Shown: in pieces, positions 1 to 9,839 of the stretch
How the letters are laid out: each line of letters starts with the position of its first letter
How positions within the stretch are numbered: the first letter of the stretch is position 1
Assembly: GCA_004835665.1 (NCBI GenBank)
Contig: RBKR01000016.1
Location: 434,001 to 498,000 of the forward strand
Direction of reading: 5' to 3'
DNA: 64,000 bases
From: Phoma sp. XZ068
Taxonomy: Eukaryota > Ascomycota > Dothideomycetes > Pleosporales > Didymellaceae
Program-made: the position numbers and the translations under genes
The notes under the pieces: model-generated
Told to the model about the DNA's origin: nothing
Database searches by the model: none
Seen by the model: the letters and a program-made list of their open reading frames with translations, nothing else

Positions 1-832
1 ATGATGCTGATGATACATGCCGCGGCCCCTCCTAACCACCACGTTGGAATCTCAACGCTGCATAGGAGTTGGTCAGAAAGGTGTGGTAGGTACAGTGTAC
101 CGAGGCATGACCGCTCGGAATTACCCTTTGAGGCATATGAGGTCAAGCTTGGGTGAGGCACCAAGCCTCAACGGGCCAGCAGCGGGATGGCGTTGCAGAT
201 CTCTTGGGCGCAAAGAAAGCCTCACACCGCGAGTCGATGGGCGTTAGTTATATGCTTTACAGGATACCCTTGTACTCTTGCAGGCCTTTCACAATGAGGA
301 CGTTGTGGGCTTGAGGTGAACTGGGCACACACAATCACAATGGTTGTGGATATGGAACTGGAAGGATGGTCTTGTAAGCGGCGGCGGCCTCGTTGATGCT
401 CGACATGGTGCGACACGCAGGGGTGAGGGCCCAAGATATATCGTAGGTAGTCCAGCGGCGATTCTTTCCTCAAAGTGTGACCCTGCACGGGCAAATGGCC
501 CAATTTGTGATGGTCAGATCTACCTTGTGAGCGGCAGTTGCCCGCACGTGAAGGAAGCACAGCTTGGCTTGTGAAGATTGAGGTTGAATTTGCCTCATGC
601 TAGCTTGGCTCTGGCATTGCAAGAACTGCGAGGAGCGTGAGCGAGGAGTTCGTGTAAAGTTGACCTATGATCCGAAGGCGATGTACTAACTAACGGGCGC
701 GGAGACGGGTCGCGTGTGGATTTCGTGGGGAAAGAGCAGCCGCTAAGATCGCGGGCCATCGATCACCGAAACTCACCCGAGTCGACGCGCGAAAAGACGC
801 GCCGGGGCAACAAACAGCAGCACGACAACGCC
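1..832. other. Left-edge stretch without a supportable gene
   Basis: Open frames here are short and on both strands; none shows a recognisable domain or a good splice chain. The last part is presumably the promoter and 5' leader of ORC2. A 112-codon frame on the minus strand (222-560) has no compositional sign of being real. Confidence 0.6.
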
Positions 833-2572
833 ATGGTCAGCATCAAGCGCAGACGAGACGACAGCGAAGAGGAAGGCACACCGCGCAAGATACGCGCCCA
901 CATTGCCGACGAGGATGCCACGGCCACGGCTACAGACTCGGACGCTCTCGAAGCGCAGACGCCGTCACGACGGGGCAGGAACCAGCTCTTGTCAGACTTT
1001 GGCACTCCCAAGTCGATCTTGAAGAAGGTCGGGACGACCAACGGTGCGAACGGCGCAACGCCAAAGTCGACCCGAAAGCTGCTCTTCGAGACGCCTACAA
1101 AATCTGTGGACGACCACATACCTGGCGGCACGCCGACCATTGTTCGCAATGCCGACCGCAGCGCCAGAAAAAAGACCAACCGCCGCATTCTCGAGCGCAC
1201 ACTCAACGGCGAGGCGAGCGATGAAGAGGTGCTCGATGAGGAGGACTTACTAGCAGACCAGATTCTGGAAGCAGAGGGCGGCGCAGTGGAGACCGTCGAG
1301 GACATACCGCAACCTGAAGTGCCTGTGCCAGAGACAACGCCCAAACGTGGCAGGGGACGGCCAAAGGGCTCAGGAAAGAAGAAGCCCAAGTCGCCCACGC
1401 CACCGACAGAGCTGCCGCCACACGAGGAGTATTTCTGGCAGAACAGACTTGGTGGACTGAAGACTTCGAACAATACCCTCTCTGCACAAAGTCTGCTTAA
1501 TCATGACGAGTACTTCCATGCCATATCGAGCTATCACGATCGCCATGAGCCCGAGATGGACTTCCTCTTGGACCTGCACAGCCGTGCCTTCGATCAGTGG
1601 ATATTTGAGCTAGCAGAGGGCTTCAACGTTTGCCTTTACGGCTACGGGTCGAAACGCGCAATAATTGATATGTTCGTCGCACACCTCTATCGACACCTGA
1701 AAGAAACAACACCCTACACGAGCTCGAGAATGACCCCGAGGATAGCTGTGATCAACGGCTACGCTGCGGGTACCACTATGAAGGAGCTCCTGACAACCAT
1801 TGCATCGATTGCTTTACCATCGACCACGAAGCTGCCCAATCAGCCGGCTGTACTGCTTGACTTTGTGCTTGAGCATCTGTCAGCCAATCAACCTCCGCAT
1901 CCAATACCCGTTGTCCTGAACTCCATCGACTCGCCGTATCTGCGGAAATCTCCGACGCCATCGATGCTGGCCCGCCTTGCTGCACACCCATCCATCAACC
2001 TACTATGTACAGCCGACACACCCAACTTCCCGCTGCTATGGGATGTAGGATTGAAAACGCAATACAAGTTTCTCTTCCATGACGCCACCACATTTGCACC
2101 CTACGACGCCGAGATTGACACTGTTGAGAGTGTGAATGAGCTGCTCGGCCGCAGCGGCCGTCGCGTGGGCGGTCGAGATGGTGTGGGTTTTGTCTTGCGA
2201 TCGTTGCCGGAGAACGCGCGATCGCTGTACCGTATACTTGTCATGGAGCAGCTCACTCTCGACATCATGGAGCAAGGTTTCGACGAGGAAGACGAAGCCA
2301 CTGCAACGCCGAAGAACAAGAAGGTCGCACAAGCCAAGACGGTTGCACCTGAGTCCATCCGTGGTGTTGAGTATCGTGTCTTATACCACAAGGCGGTGCA
2401 AGAGTTTGTCTGCTCCAGTGAAGTCGGATTCAGGACCCTGTTGAAAGAATTTCACGACCATCAGATGATCGAAAGCCGTAAGGATGCAATGGGCACTGAA
2501 AGACTATGGATACCATTTAGGCAGGAAGAGTTAGAAGGCCTGGCAGAGGACCTTGCTAGCGATGCATTTTGA
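833..2572 (+). CDS. ORC2: Origin recognition complex subunit 2
   Basis: A single-exon protein of 579 residues. ORC2 is part of the six-subunit complex that marks replication origins in the nucleus and loads the MCM helicase. The N-terminal ~200 residues are charged and disordered, with an AT-hook-like core (RGRGRPKGSGKKK) at about residues 169-182. The conserved ORC2 region starts near residue 200 (FWQNRLGGLKT) and includes the family signature YGYGSKRAIIDMF. A winged-helix-like C-terminus follows, ending with RLWIPFRQEELEGL. The frame stays open upstream to 716, but that begins with GTG; the ATG at 833 opens the basic segment MVSIKRRRDDSEEE, so I place the start there. Length fits fungal ORC2. 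The family call is firm; the exact start is likely but not proven. Confidence 0.93.
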   Translation: MVSIKRRRDDSEEEGTPRKIRAHIADEDATATATDSDALEAQTPSRRGRNQLLSDFGTPKSILKKVGTTNGANGATPKSTRKLLFETPTKSVDDHIPGGTPTIVRNADRSARKKTNRRILERTLNGEASDEEVLDEEDLLADQILEAEGGAVETVEDIPQPEVPVPETTPKRGRGRPKGSGKKKPKSPTPPTELPPHEEYFWQNRLGGLKTSNNTLSAQSLLNHDEYFHAISSYHDRHEPEMDFLLDLHSRAFDQWIFELAEGFNVCLYGYGSKRAIIDMFVAHLYRHLKETTPYTSSRMTPRIAVINGYAAGTTMKELLTTIASIALPSTTKLPNQPAVLLDFVLEHLSANQPPHPIPVVLNSIDSPYLRKSPTPSMLARLAAHPSINLLCTADTPNFPLLWDVGLKTQYKFLFHDATTFAPYDAEIDTVESVNELLGRSGRRVGGRDGVGFVLRSLPENARSLYRILVMEQLTLDIMEQGFDEEDEATATPKNKKVAQAKTVAPESIRGVEYRVLYHKAVQEFVCSSEVGFRTLLKEFHDHQMIESRKDAMGTERLWIPFRQEELEGLAEDLASDAF

Positions 2573-2865
2573 GCGATTACCCAGCACCAAGCACAAATCA
2601 ACAATCAACATGCAGCATTCAGCGTTCGCCGCTTCACTTCGCCTAGGAACAGGATTGACATGCCATACTTTGTGCTATGCCTGTTGCCATCAACTTCAGC
2701 ATCCATGTTTTAGTACCGGCGCATCTCCGGCGAGGTATCGGCAGCTTGCGAAATTGATGATTGACCCCACTCCGACAGCAATACAGGCTTTGAAAGTTAC
2801 TTGAAGGCAGTACAATCTGCAATATAAACCCACTCAAGAACCAAACCTTCATATAAGAAACAAAA

Positions 2866-2954
2866 GGTCGCTTAGCTCAGTTGGTTAGAGCGTGGTGCTA
2901 ATAGCTTTCATCCTTGATACGCCAAGGTCGCGAGTTCGACCCTCGTAGTGACCA
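2866..2954 (+). tRNA. tRNA-Ile (anticodon AAT) with a 15-nt intron
   Basis: The acceptor arms GGTCGCT and AGTGACC pair across the gene. The D-arm (GCTCAGTTGGTTAGAGC) and T-arm (TCGCGAGTTCGACCCTCG region) are canonical. The anticodon stem TGGTG/CGCCA closes the loop CTAATAA once a 15-nt intron at 2904-2918 is removed; it lies at the standard position, one base 3' of the anticodon (2900-2902). The discriminator base is A2954. It would be spliced by the tRNA endonuclease and ligase. Confidence 0.95.
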
Positions 2955-2958
2955 ATTC

Positions 2959-2964
2959 TTTTTT
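2959..2964 (+). terminator. RNA polymerase III terminator of tRNA-Ile
   Basis: A run of six T residues lies four bases after the tRNA 3' end, as expected for Pol III termination. Confidence 0.85.
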
Positions 2965-3482
2965 GCGACCTGCTGCCTCGGGTGGAATATCTGCTCTAGT
3001 GATGGTGGGTAGGGTAGCACCTTTTTTGCTGGTGCAGATGTCTGTTTTGGGGCGTTTGTGAACAAGGCGCTCAAACGAGACGTGACGTCGAAGCAGCTTT
3101 CAAGTTGCCTGGTCTTTTCTTCCTTTTTGCCTCAGGACTTCCTGATAGAACAAGCATGATGAAGAGTCTACCAGAGCAAGCTTGAACCCAATAAATTCTC
3201 TGCACCCAGCGAGTTTGGCCTATCCACTACCCCCGGCGCGCATGCGTGGGTTGCATCAACAGACGTGAACTCACACAATATGAAGGGGACGCAATTCACT
3301 CTCTAGAGAAGCCACAGCCTACACCACTTATGACTGATAATATTGCGCTGGGAGCATAGAGAATGAGAGTCATGAAAGACTATAACGACGCTATACCATA
3401 TCAAGCCTAGCCAAAATCAGTTCGACTTCAGGAATCGCCATCTGGGAAAATCATACAGTAACAACAACGAAAATAGCCCACC
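2965..3482. other. Intergenic region before ELP3
   Basis: About 0.5 kb with no supportable gene; it presumably holds the ELP3 promoter and leader. Confidence 0.6.
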
Positions 3483-5270
3483 ATGGCGACCACAACGATG
3501 ACATACATGGACATACCCGTCAAAAGGCGGCTGCCGAAAAACATCAAGCTACCGCCGGAGAACGAACGGTATATGCGCGCGTGCGCCGACATTGCTTCTG
3601 CCCTCGTCCAGGATTATGAGGCCCAAGCGGACGGCTCGAAGCCGAAGAAGGACTTGAACTTGAACCAACTGAGGGGCCAAATCGCAAAGCGACATTACTT
3701 GAAGACGCAGCCGCCGCTGACGGCGATTATTGCGGCGGTGCCTGAGCACTACAAGAAATATATTTTGCCGAAGTTGATTGCGAAGCCGATTCGTGAGTTA
3801 CCTGATTGGTCCAAAGCCGAAACCATACTGATATGTGCGGTAGGAAGTGCATCGGGTATTGCAGTCGTGGCGGTCATGTGCAAACCGCATCGCTGCCCGC
3901 ATATTGCCTATACGGGAAATATCTGCGTGTACTGTCCTGGAGGTCCGGACTCTGATTTCGAGTACTCGACACAGTCGTACACAGGATATGAACCAACATC
4001 TATGCGCGCCATCCGAGCTCGCTATGATCCTTATGAGCAGGCGAGAGGTCGTGTCGACCAGATCAAGTCGCTAGGTCACAGTGTTGACAAGGTGGAGTAC
4101 ATCATCATGGGCGGCACGTTCATGTCGCTGCCAGAGTCGTACCGGGATGAGTTCATCTCCCAGCTTCACAACGCGCTCTCTGGGTACCAAACGAAAGATG
4201 TGGATGAGGCGGTGGCAGCTGGCGAGATGAGTAATACCAAGTGCGTTGGTATTACCATCGAAACACGACCGGACTACTGTCTAGACCAGCACTTGTCATC
4301 TATGCTGCGATACGGCTGCACACGACTTGAGATTGGAGTTCAATCGCTCTACGAAGACGTAGCCCGCGACACAAACCGTGGCCACACGGTTGCGGCCGTT
4401 GCCAAAACTTTCTGTCTCTCCAAAGACGCCGGATTCAAGGTGGTATCGCACATGATGCCTGATCTCCCCAACGTCGGCATGGAGCGCGACCTCGACCAAT
4501 TCGTCGAATACTTCGCCAACCCAGACTTCCGCACCGACGGACTAAAAATCTACCCAACCCTCGTCATCCGCGGCACAGGGCTGTACGAGCTCTGGCGAAC
4601 AGGCCGATACAAGAACTACACGCCCAACGCCCTCATCGACATCGTAGCCCGTATCCTCGCGCTCGTACCGCCATGGACACGAATCTACCGCGTGCAGCGC
4701 GACATTCCAATGCCGCTCGTCACATCTGGCGTGGAGAACGGAAACCTGCGAGAACTCGCACTGGCGCGTATGAAAGACTTTGGTACCACGTGTCGCGATG
4801 TGCGCACGCGCGAAGTCGGCATCAATGAAGTAAAGCACAAGATTCGACCGGATCAGGTGGAACTTGTGCGCCGCGACTACACTGCCAATGGCGGGTGGGA
4901 GACATTTCTGGCGTACGAGGATCCCAAGCAGGATATTCTTATTGCGCTGCTGCGGTTGCGGCAGTGCAGCAAGGAGCATACGTTCCGTGAGGAGCTGACG
5001 GGGCAGCCGACGAGCTTGGTGAGGGAGTTGCATGTGTACGGTAGTGCGGTGCCGGTGCATGCGAGAGATCCGAAGAAGTTCCAGCATCAGGGGTATGGAA
5101 CGTTGTTGATGGAGGAGGCGGCGAGGATTGCGGCGGAGGAGCATGGAAGCAGGAAGATTAGTGTCATCTCTGGTGTGGGTGTGAGGAGCTACTATGCGAA
5201 GTTGGGGTACTATCTGGATGGACCGTATATGAGTATGGACTTGGAGCCGGCGTGGGAGCGAGAGTGGTAG
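3483..5270 (+). CDS. ELP3: Elongator catalytic subunit Elp3 (radical SAM + acetyltransferase)
   Basis: Catalytic subunit of Elongator, which adds the carboxymethyl group on wobble uridine of cytoplasmic tRNAs. The frame reads through as 595 codons, but residues 105-121 do not belong to the family. They correspond exactly to a 51-nt in-frame intron at 3793-3843 (GTGAGT, CTGAT branch, GTAG end). Removing it gives 578 residues and restores KPIRSASGIAVVAV, the usual Elp3 sequence. The radical-SAM cluster is C-x9-C-x2-C (CPHIAYTGNICVYC). The C-terminal third is the GNAT-fold acetyltransferase domain, with HQGYGTLLMEEA as acetyl-CoA loop. ATG 3483 follows a leader ending CCCACC. Near-universal conservation makes this one of the safest calls in the window. 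Confidence 0.97.
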   Translation: MATTTMTYMDIPVKRRLPKNIKLPPENERYMRACADIASALVQDYEAQADGSKPKKDLNLNQLRGQIAKRHYLKTQPPLTAIIAAVPEHYKKYILPKLIAKPIRELPDWSKAETILICAVGSASGIAVVAVMCKPHRCPHIAYTGNICVYCPGGPDSDFEYSTQSYTGYEPTSMRAIRARYDPYEQARGRVDQIKSLGHSVDKVEYIIMGGTFMSLPESYRDEFISQLHNALSGYQTKDVDEAVAAGEMSNTKCVGITIETRPDYCLDQHLSSMLRYGCTRLEIGVQSLYEDVARDTNRGHTVAAVAKTFCLSKDAGFKVVSHMMPDLPNVGMERDLDQFVEYFANPDFRTDGLKIYPTLVIRGTGLYELWRTGRYKNYTPNALIDIVARILALVPPWTRIYRVQRDIPMPLVTSGVENGNLRELALARMKDFGTTCRDVRTREVGINEVKHKIRPDQVELVRRDYTANGGWETFLAYEDPKQDILIALLRLRQCSKEHTFREELTGQPTSLVRELHVYGSAVPVHARDPKKFQHQGYGTLLMEEAARIAAEEHGSRKISVISGVGVRSYYAKLGYYLDGPYMSMDLEPAWEREW

Positions 5271-5505
5271 GAAGTACATGTACGGGGAGGAGTAGTAACA
5301 GGTAGTTATATACATGGCGAGTGGTGGTAGTAGTCACATGCATGGCTGGCGTTAGGCGAGGATATGAGGACATATTGGAATGTTCAAGACAAGAATCGAC
5401 CAAAACATGAATGGATCAACACAATCAGTGTCAAGACAATAAGTCATTAAAAGCTACATGGTAACTGAAAGCAAGAATAACGCCGTTCCATGCCGTAAGC
5501 GCAGT

Positions 5506-6291
5506 CTAGACAGTCCCTGCAATACTTAGGTCCCGGATCTCCTGCAAGACTTCTTCCACCCGGGCGTCGAGCTCGCCCTGGGCATACTGGTCTCTTGTAT
5601 TCGCGTCGAGGTACTGCTGGACCTGGGCCATGCGCGAGTAGGCCTCGGCGCAGAAGCGCAGCTGGATCTTGACGAGGGCCTCGAAGCTGGGGTCGAGGTA
5701 GGGGACGCGCAGGTCGATGAGCTGGGGCAGCTCGCTGGTCAGGGTCTCGTTGAGCTGGTCGTAGGCGGCCTTGGCGAGCTGCTCGTCCTTTTCGGCGCGC
5801 GGCAGCTTGGTGACGTCCTTGTCGGGCTTGTCGGTCAGCTTCTTGACCTGGGCGCGCATGCGGTCGTAGTCCATCTGCTTGTGCTCGCGCTTGGTGATGC
5901 AGGCGTTGATGTCGGGGAAGTAGCTGCAGAAGCGCTGGATGGGGTCGAGGACGGTGGTGCGGTAGGGCCCGTCGAGGGCCTTGATGGTCTCGGCGTCGAG
6001 GTCGGTGACGGCCTGCTTGTAGGAGCGCGAGACGCCGTCCTTTGTGCCGGCGTCGCCGTAGAAGGCGTCGATGGTCTCGGCGATGCGCATCTGCGAGGCC
6101 GTCATGGCGCGCAGCGAGTCGAGGTAGCCCTTGGCCTCCTTCTGCAGCTTGTTGGCGGCCGTCTCCATGGTGCGGTAGCGGCGCTGCTCCGTCTCAAAGT
6201 CGCGGTCGTTGGTGCGCTCGACCTGGCCCGTCTTCATGAGCACCTGCGTCGTGGCGCGGTTGACGCCCTTTTTGAAGCCCGTCCACGACAT
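5506..6291 (-). CDS. RVS161: BAR-domain protein, Rvs161/Hob3 type
   Basis: A single-exon protein of 261 residues made almost wholly of one BAR domain. It starts MSWTGFKKGVNRATTQVLMK, the typical amphipathic N-terminus of the Rvs161/Hob3/amphiphysin group. Long heptad-rich helices follow, as in the membrane-curving coiled-coil dimer. In yeasts this protein pairs with Rvs167 at endocytic sites and affects actin and polarity. Length (about 260-265) and the absence of an SH3 domain fit Rvs161 rather than Rvs167. The gene is strongly GC-rich in third positions compared with its surroundings. It is head-to-head with the mitochondrial TrpRS gene, with 387 bp between starts, and convergent with ELP3. 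Confidence 0.93.
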   Translation of the reverse strand: MSWTGFKKGVNRATTQVLMKTGQVERTNDRDFETEQRRYRTMETAANKLQKEAKGYLDSLRAMTASQMRIAETIDAFYGDAGTKDGVSRSYKQAVTDLDAETIKALDGPYRTTVLDPIQRFCSYFPDINACITKREHKQMDYDRMRAQVKKLTDKPDKDVTKLPRAEKDEQLAKAAYDQLNETLTSELPQLIDLRVPYLDPSFEALVKIQLRFCAEAYSRMAQVQQYLDANTRDQYAQGELDARVEEVLQEIRDLSIAGTV

Positions 6292-6678
6292 GGCGGTGGT
6301 GTGTTGTGTGTTGTGGTGTAGTCGTGGTGTTGTAGTCCCTGGGGGTGGTGGTGCAGTCCTTCACAGCGATGCCGTCTGTTCCGCAGTCGTGGGCAGTCTG
6401 CTCGAATGGTCGTAGTACCGTCGTTCCAAGGTACGTTCAAGTGTGGCGTATGGCAGGATCGCGGTTCGTGGTGCAGTGGTCGAGTGTGGCGTACTGCTGT
6501 GTCGCAATTGTGGTGCTGGCTGTGGCTGGTGGGCTGGTGGTGGGTGCGGGCAGCGCGGGGAGACGTGATGAAAGTGGTGGACCCCTGGGCTGCGGCGGGC
6601 GATGACGCTGGCCGCCCTCTCCCGGCCAAGTGTGGCTCAGCCCATCGCGTCCCACACCGTCGCGTCGAGTGCTCTGCC

Positions 6679-7902
6679 ATGCTGCCCCTGCGCCCACCCC
6701 CGACAGCAGCGCGATGTGCAGGTCGCGTCCGCCGTCTCGTGACTGCCTGTAGTCACTCGCCGGCTCACGGCCTCTCGACTGCCCGCCGCCTCTCAACCAC
6801 ACCGCACGCCCGCCTCTCAACCACACACCCCACGGCACCGCGCTCGCCTGCACCATCCTCGCCCACACCGCACGTCGTCTTCTCCGGCATCCAGCCCACC
6901 GGCGTACCACACCTCGGCAACTACCTAGGCGCCCTGCGGCAATGGGTGCGCCTGCAGGACGACGCCGCGCCCGACACGACGCTCCTCTTCTCCATCGTCG
7001 ACCTGCACGCCATCACCATCAAGCAGCACCCCGCCGAGCTGCAGCAATGGCGCCGCGAGATGCTGGCCAGCCTGCTCGCCGTCGGCCTCGACCCTGCGCG
7101 CTGCATCGTCTTTGCCCAGAGCCACGTCAAGCAGCACGCCGAACTCATGTGGATTCTCAGCTGCGGTGCCTCCATGGGCTACCTCGGCCGCATGACGCAG
7201 TGGAAGAGCAAGCTGCACCTGCCTGACCACGCCTCGCCCCTGGCCGCCTCCAAGGACCAGCTCAAGCTCGGCCTCTTTTCCTACCCGGTCCTGCAGGCCG
7301 CCGACATCCTGCTGTACCACACCACCCACGTCCCCGTCGGCGAAGACCAGGCCCAGCACCTCGAGCTCACCCGCGAGCTGGCTGCCGGCTTCAACCACCT
7401 CTACGGCCCGCTCCTGACCCTGCCCGAGACCCTGCTGAGCCCCGCGAAGCGCGTCATGAGCCTGGCTGAGCCCACCAAGAAGATGAGCAAGAGCGACCCC
7501 AAGCCGAAGAGCCGCATCCTAATCACCGACTCGCGCGACACCATCCACACCAAGCTCAAAGCCGCCCTCACTGACTCCATCGATGGCGTGACCTACGACC
7601 GCGACGCGAGACCGGGCGTGTCCAACCTGGTCGACCTGATCTACCACTTCGACCAGGCCGGCGCTGCCTCGCCCGAAGAGCTGGCCGTAGACTTGAAGGA
7701 TTTAAGTATGCGCGCCCTGAAAGAAAAGGCCGCAGACACAGTGGATCGCAGAATCGAACCGATCAGAGAGAGATATGAAGAACTCATCTCCGGCGATCAA
7801 AAAGAGCTCATCACGCACGCTGAAAATGGTGCTCGGAAAGCGGAAGCTATCGCCGAGTCCACCATGCAGCAAGTACGGAATGCCATGGGTATGGGCTGGT
7901 GA
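6679..7902 (+). CDS. MSW1: Mitochondrial tryptophanyl-tRNA synthetase
   Basis: A class I aminoacyl-tRNA synthetase of 407 residues from the chosen start. It shows FSGIQPTGVPHLGNYLGAL, carrying the HIGH-type motif (HLGN) near residue 78, and the KMSKS motif near residue 267 (KKMSKSDPK). The first ~60 residues are rich in R, S, T and A and lack acids, as in mitochondrial presequences, so import into mitochondria is inferred. The open frame extends upstream to 6406, but that part reads as promoter of the divergent BAR gene; ATG 6679 gives a sensible targeting peptide. ATG 6568 is an alternative. It is convergent with the RTA1-family gene, 84 bp apart. Confidence 0.92.
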   Translation: MLPLRPPPTAARCAGRVRRLVTACSHSPAHGLSTARRLSTTPHARLSTTHPTAPRSPAPSSPTPHVVFSGIQPTGVPHLGNYLGALRQWVRLQDDAAPDTTLLFSIVDLHAITIKQHPAELQQWRREMLASLLAVGLDPARCIVFAQSHVKQHAELMWILSCGASMGYLGRMTQWKSKLHLPDHASPLAASKDQLKLGLFSYPVLQAADILLYHTTHVPVGEDQAQHLELTRELAAGFNHLYGPLLTLPETLLSPAKRVMSLAEPTKKMSKSDPKPKSRILITDSRDTIHTKLKAALTDSIDGVTYDRDARPGVSNLVDLIYHFDQAGAASPEELAVDLKDLSMRALKEKAADTVDRRIEPIRERYEELISGDQKELITHAENGARKAEAIAESTMQQVRNAMGMGW

Positions 7903-7986
7903 TAACGGGTAACGATTATGTCTGTACACTTATTGTATCATATGTACATGTATTCCTTCTATGTGCCCAACTCCACTCTATGCCCT

Positions 7987-9146
7987 CTATACGCCCTCGT
8001 AAGGGTAGCTTGCATCAAGGCTCACCTCACTGCCCTCGTCAGCGAGCTTGCCACTAGCTCGTACACCCTTTCCAGCCGGTACCCACAGCTCACCAAACAC
8101 TCGCCCGGGATGGAACAAAGTCATGCCAGCAACAGCAAGAATGATGAGCGGTCCTTCAAAGACCATAAAACTGGCCTCATGGTTGGCGAGATGGCCACTG
8201 AAGCCTTTCCACAGCTCAGCCACACGGTAGATGCAGCGAACAAAAATGAGCACAGTCGCGATGAGCAGGCCTAGTCATGTCAGCAACGCTCTTTGTTCGG
8301 ATACCGTAGAACTCACTCCACTGAAAGTACGCAAACACTTTCTTCTGACGCAGAGACTCGTACAGCGGCGGCTGCACCCACTTCAACCCTCCTGTGCGCT
8401 TCGCCCGTTTGGTCCTCAACTCAAAGTCCCCCCACAGCGCCATAAACAGCACCATAGTAACGACCTGACTTATCAGACCTGCAATCATGATGTGCACACC
8501 CTGATCAGAACCCCTCTTATCCTTCGCAGTAGCAGCAAGCCCACCACCGATAGCCTGGAGTACCAGAGCAAGCAGATCGCAGCCGACGAACATGTACGTG
8601 TACCACTTTGCTCTGATACGGGAGTTTTCTTCGCCCTTGACAACCATAACGCGGTGGAGGCAGAGGTAGATACCAGCGGTAAGCAGCGCCGGCGCAATAG
8701 TCAAAGGGATCAAATTGCTGTGGACGGCGTCAGTCAGGTCTCTGATGAAAAAAAAAAAAAAAAACGTTGCTGTCTGCGTAGACTTACACAAGAAAGTTGT
8801 TCATCAGAAAGGGATTCACGTTCAGCATTATTCGACCTACGTATCCTACTATCTCGCCGATGATGCCAATGCAGAGACTCGCTGTGTACTTCCATGTCTT
8901 GCTGCGGATCCCGAACCATGTCTGTGCGGCTAGCAGCATGAGGAAGCACGCCATGTAGATGGTATTGCCCGCTATGTTGGGTCGGTATTCGATTGTCTGC
9001 CATGACGAGGGGCATTTGGCGACTTTGCAGTATTTGCGGGACATGGCGATTTCCATGGGGTCGGTTGTGTTTACATTGATGTTGTCGGGGTCGATGCCAT
9101 TCTGGTCGAGTGCTCTTGTGAGCAGGGTGAGGATGGCGGAGGACAT
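7987..9146 (-). CDS. RTA1-family multispan membrane protein
   Basis: Three exons (9146-8788, 8717-8317, 8270-7987) give 347 residues. The introns are 70 nt (8718-8787, holding a 17-base poly-T run in the sense strand) and 46 nt (8271-8316); phases agree. The product has about seven hydrophobic segments and the family blocks RPNIAGNTIYMA, VGYVGRIML, LTIAPALLTAGIYLCL, DLLALVLQAIGGG, FVRCIYRVAELW and FMVFEGPLIIL. RTA1 proteins (Rta1, Rsb1, Rtm1) are implicated in lipid-asymmetry, sphingoid-base export and resistance to toxic sterol analogues; the substrate here cannot be told. An N-terminal NVNTTD is a possible glycosylation site. The start was chosen at MSSAILTLL because the upstream open sequence does not resemble the family. 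Two CCGTACGG palindromes lie upstream. Confidence 0.9.
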
Positions 9147-9839
9147 GTCGGGAGGGTTGACGATGTTTTGATTGTGCAGTGAGTATATGCCAAAGACGTG
9201 CTGAAATAGGTAGGCAGACGAGTGAGATTGAAACTGTTGGTGATGAAGATGATGTGCTACAAAGGTGGCTACATGTTTACTTATACATAATACTGCGCTG
9301 TTCATCATCCTCGTCTGCGAGGCTGCGCTGCTGCGGCTACCGCAAGGCACGTACGGTGTAGACAAGCTGCAGTGTAAGCTTTCGCAGATCTTCAAACGTC
9401 TTGAGCTTGGAAACGGTCGGAAGAAGACTTGTCTATACCGCTTTCCGAGTCAAGGTGGATTTTGCGCAGCAACATGGATGTGTTGGTACGGCGTCCGTAC
9501 GGTCGGAGTTGCAGCACCGTACGGTCAGACGGCAACGTCATTGGTTGACACCATTTGATCGACATTAACCTCGCCATTATCAACAGCACAGCAAAATGGT
9601 CACTATCTTGCAGGTACATGGTGATATTTTAGCGGCTTTTGATGTGAGCAGAGCTTTATCATGTCAAGACTTGATTCGCTGCAAAACATATTATAATGTG
9701 ACTTCGCCCACTGACAATGCAACGCCGAACCGATGACTGTAATACAAACAAAGATCTAGGGGTATACTGGAAGACGAAACGCAACCAAAATGAAAAAACT
9801 CCCTTTTTAAACACCCGCAACAACAATGCTCATGCCCTG
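9147..9839. other. Intergenic region upstream of the RTA1-family gene
   Basis: No gene is supportable. It holds the promoter of the RTA1-family gene, including the repeated CGTACGG motif listed separately, and the 3' region of the transcription-factor-domain gene. Confidence 0.6.
9350..9526. promoter_or_regulatory. Repeated CCGTACGG palindromes, possible zinc-cluster factor sites
   Basis: CCGTACGGTC occurs at 9495-9504 and again at 9517-9526, 22 bp apart (two helical turns). A related CGTACGGT lies at 9350-9357. CCG-N2-CGG is the inverted triplet type bound by Zn2Cys6 dimers. The sites are 204-380 bp upstream of the RTA1-family start. The regulatory role is inference from pattern and position only. 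Confidence 0.4.

Noticed and set aside
222..560. 112-codon minus-strand frame at the left edge
   Set aside because: No domain, poor composition, no splice context; treated as chance.
763..1473. 236-codon minus-strand frame opposite ORC2
   Set aside because: Antisense shadow of a GC-rich conserved gene; Ser/Arg composition typical of antisense frames.
5881..6321. 146-codon plus-strand frame opposite the BAR gene
   Set aside because: Val/Gly/Ala-rich antisense shadow; the minus-strand BAR protein fully explains the region.
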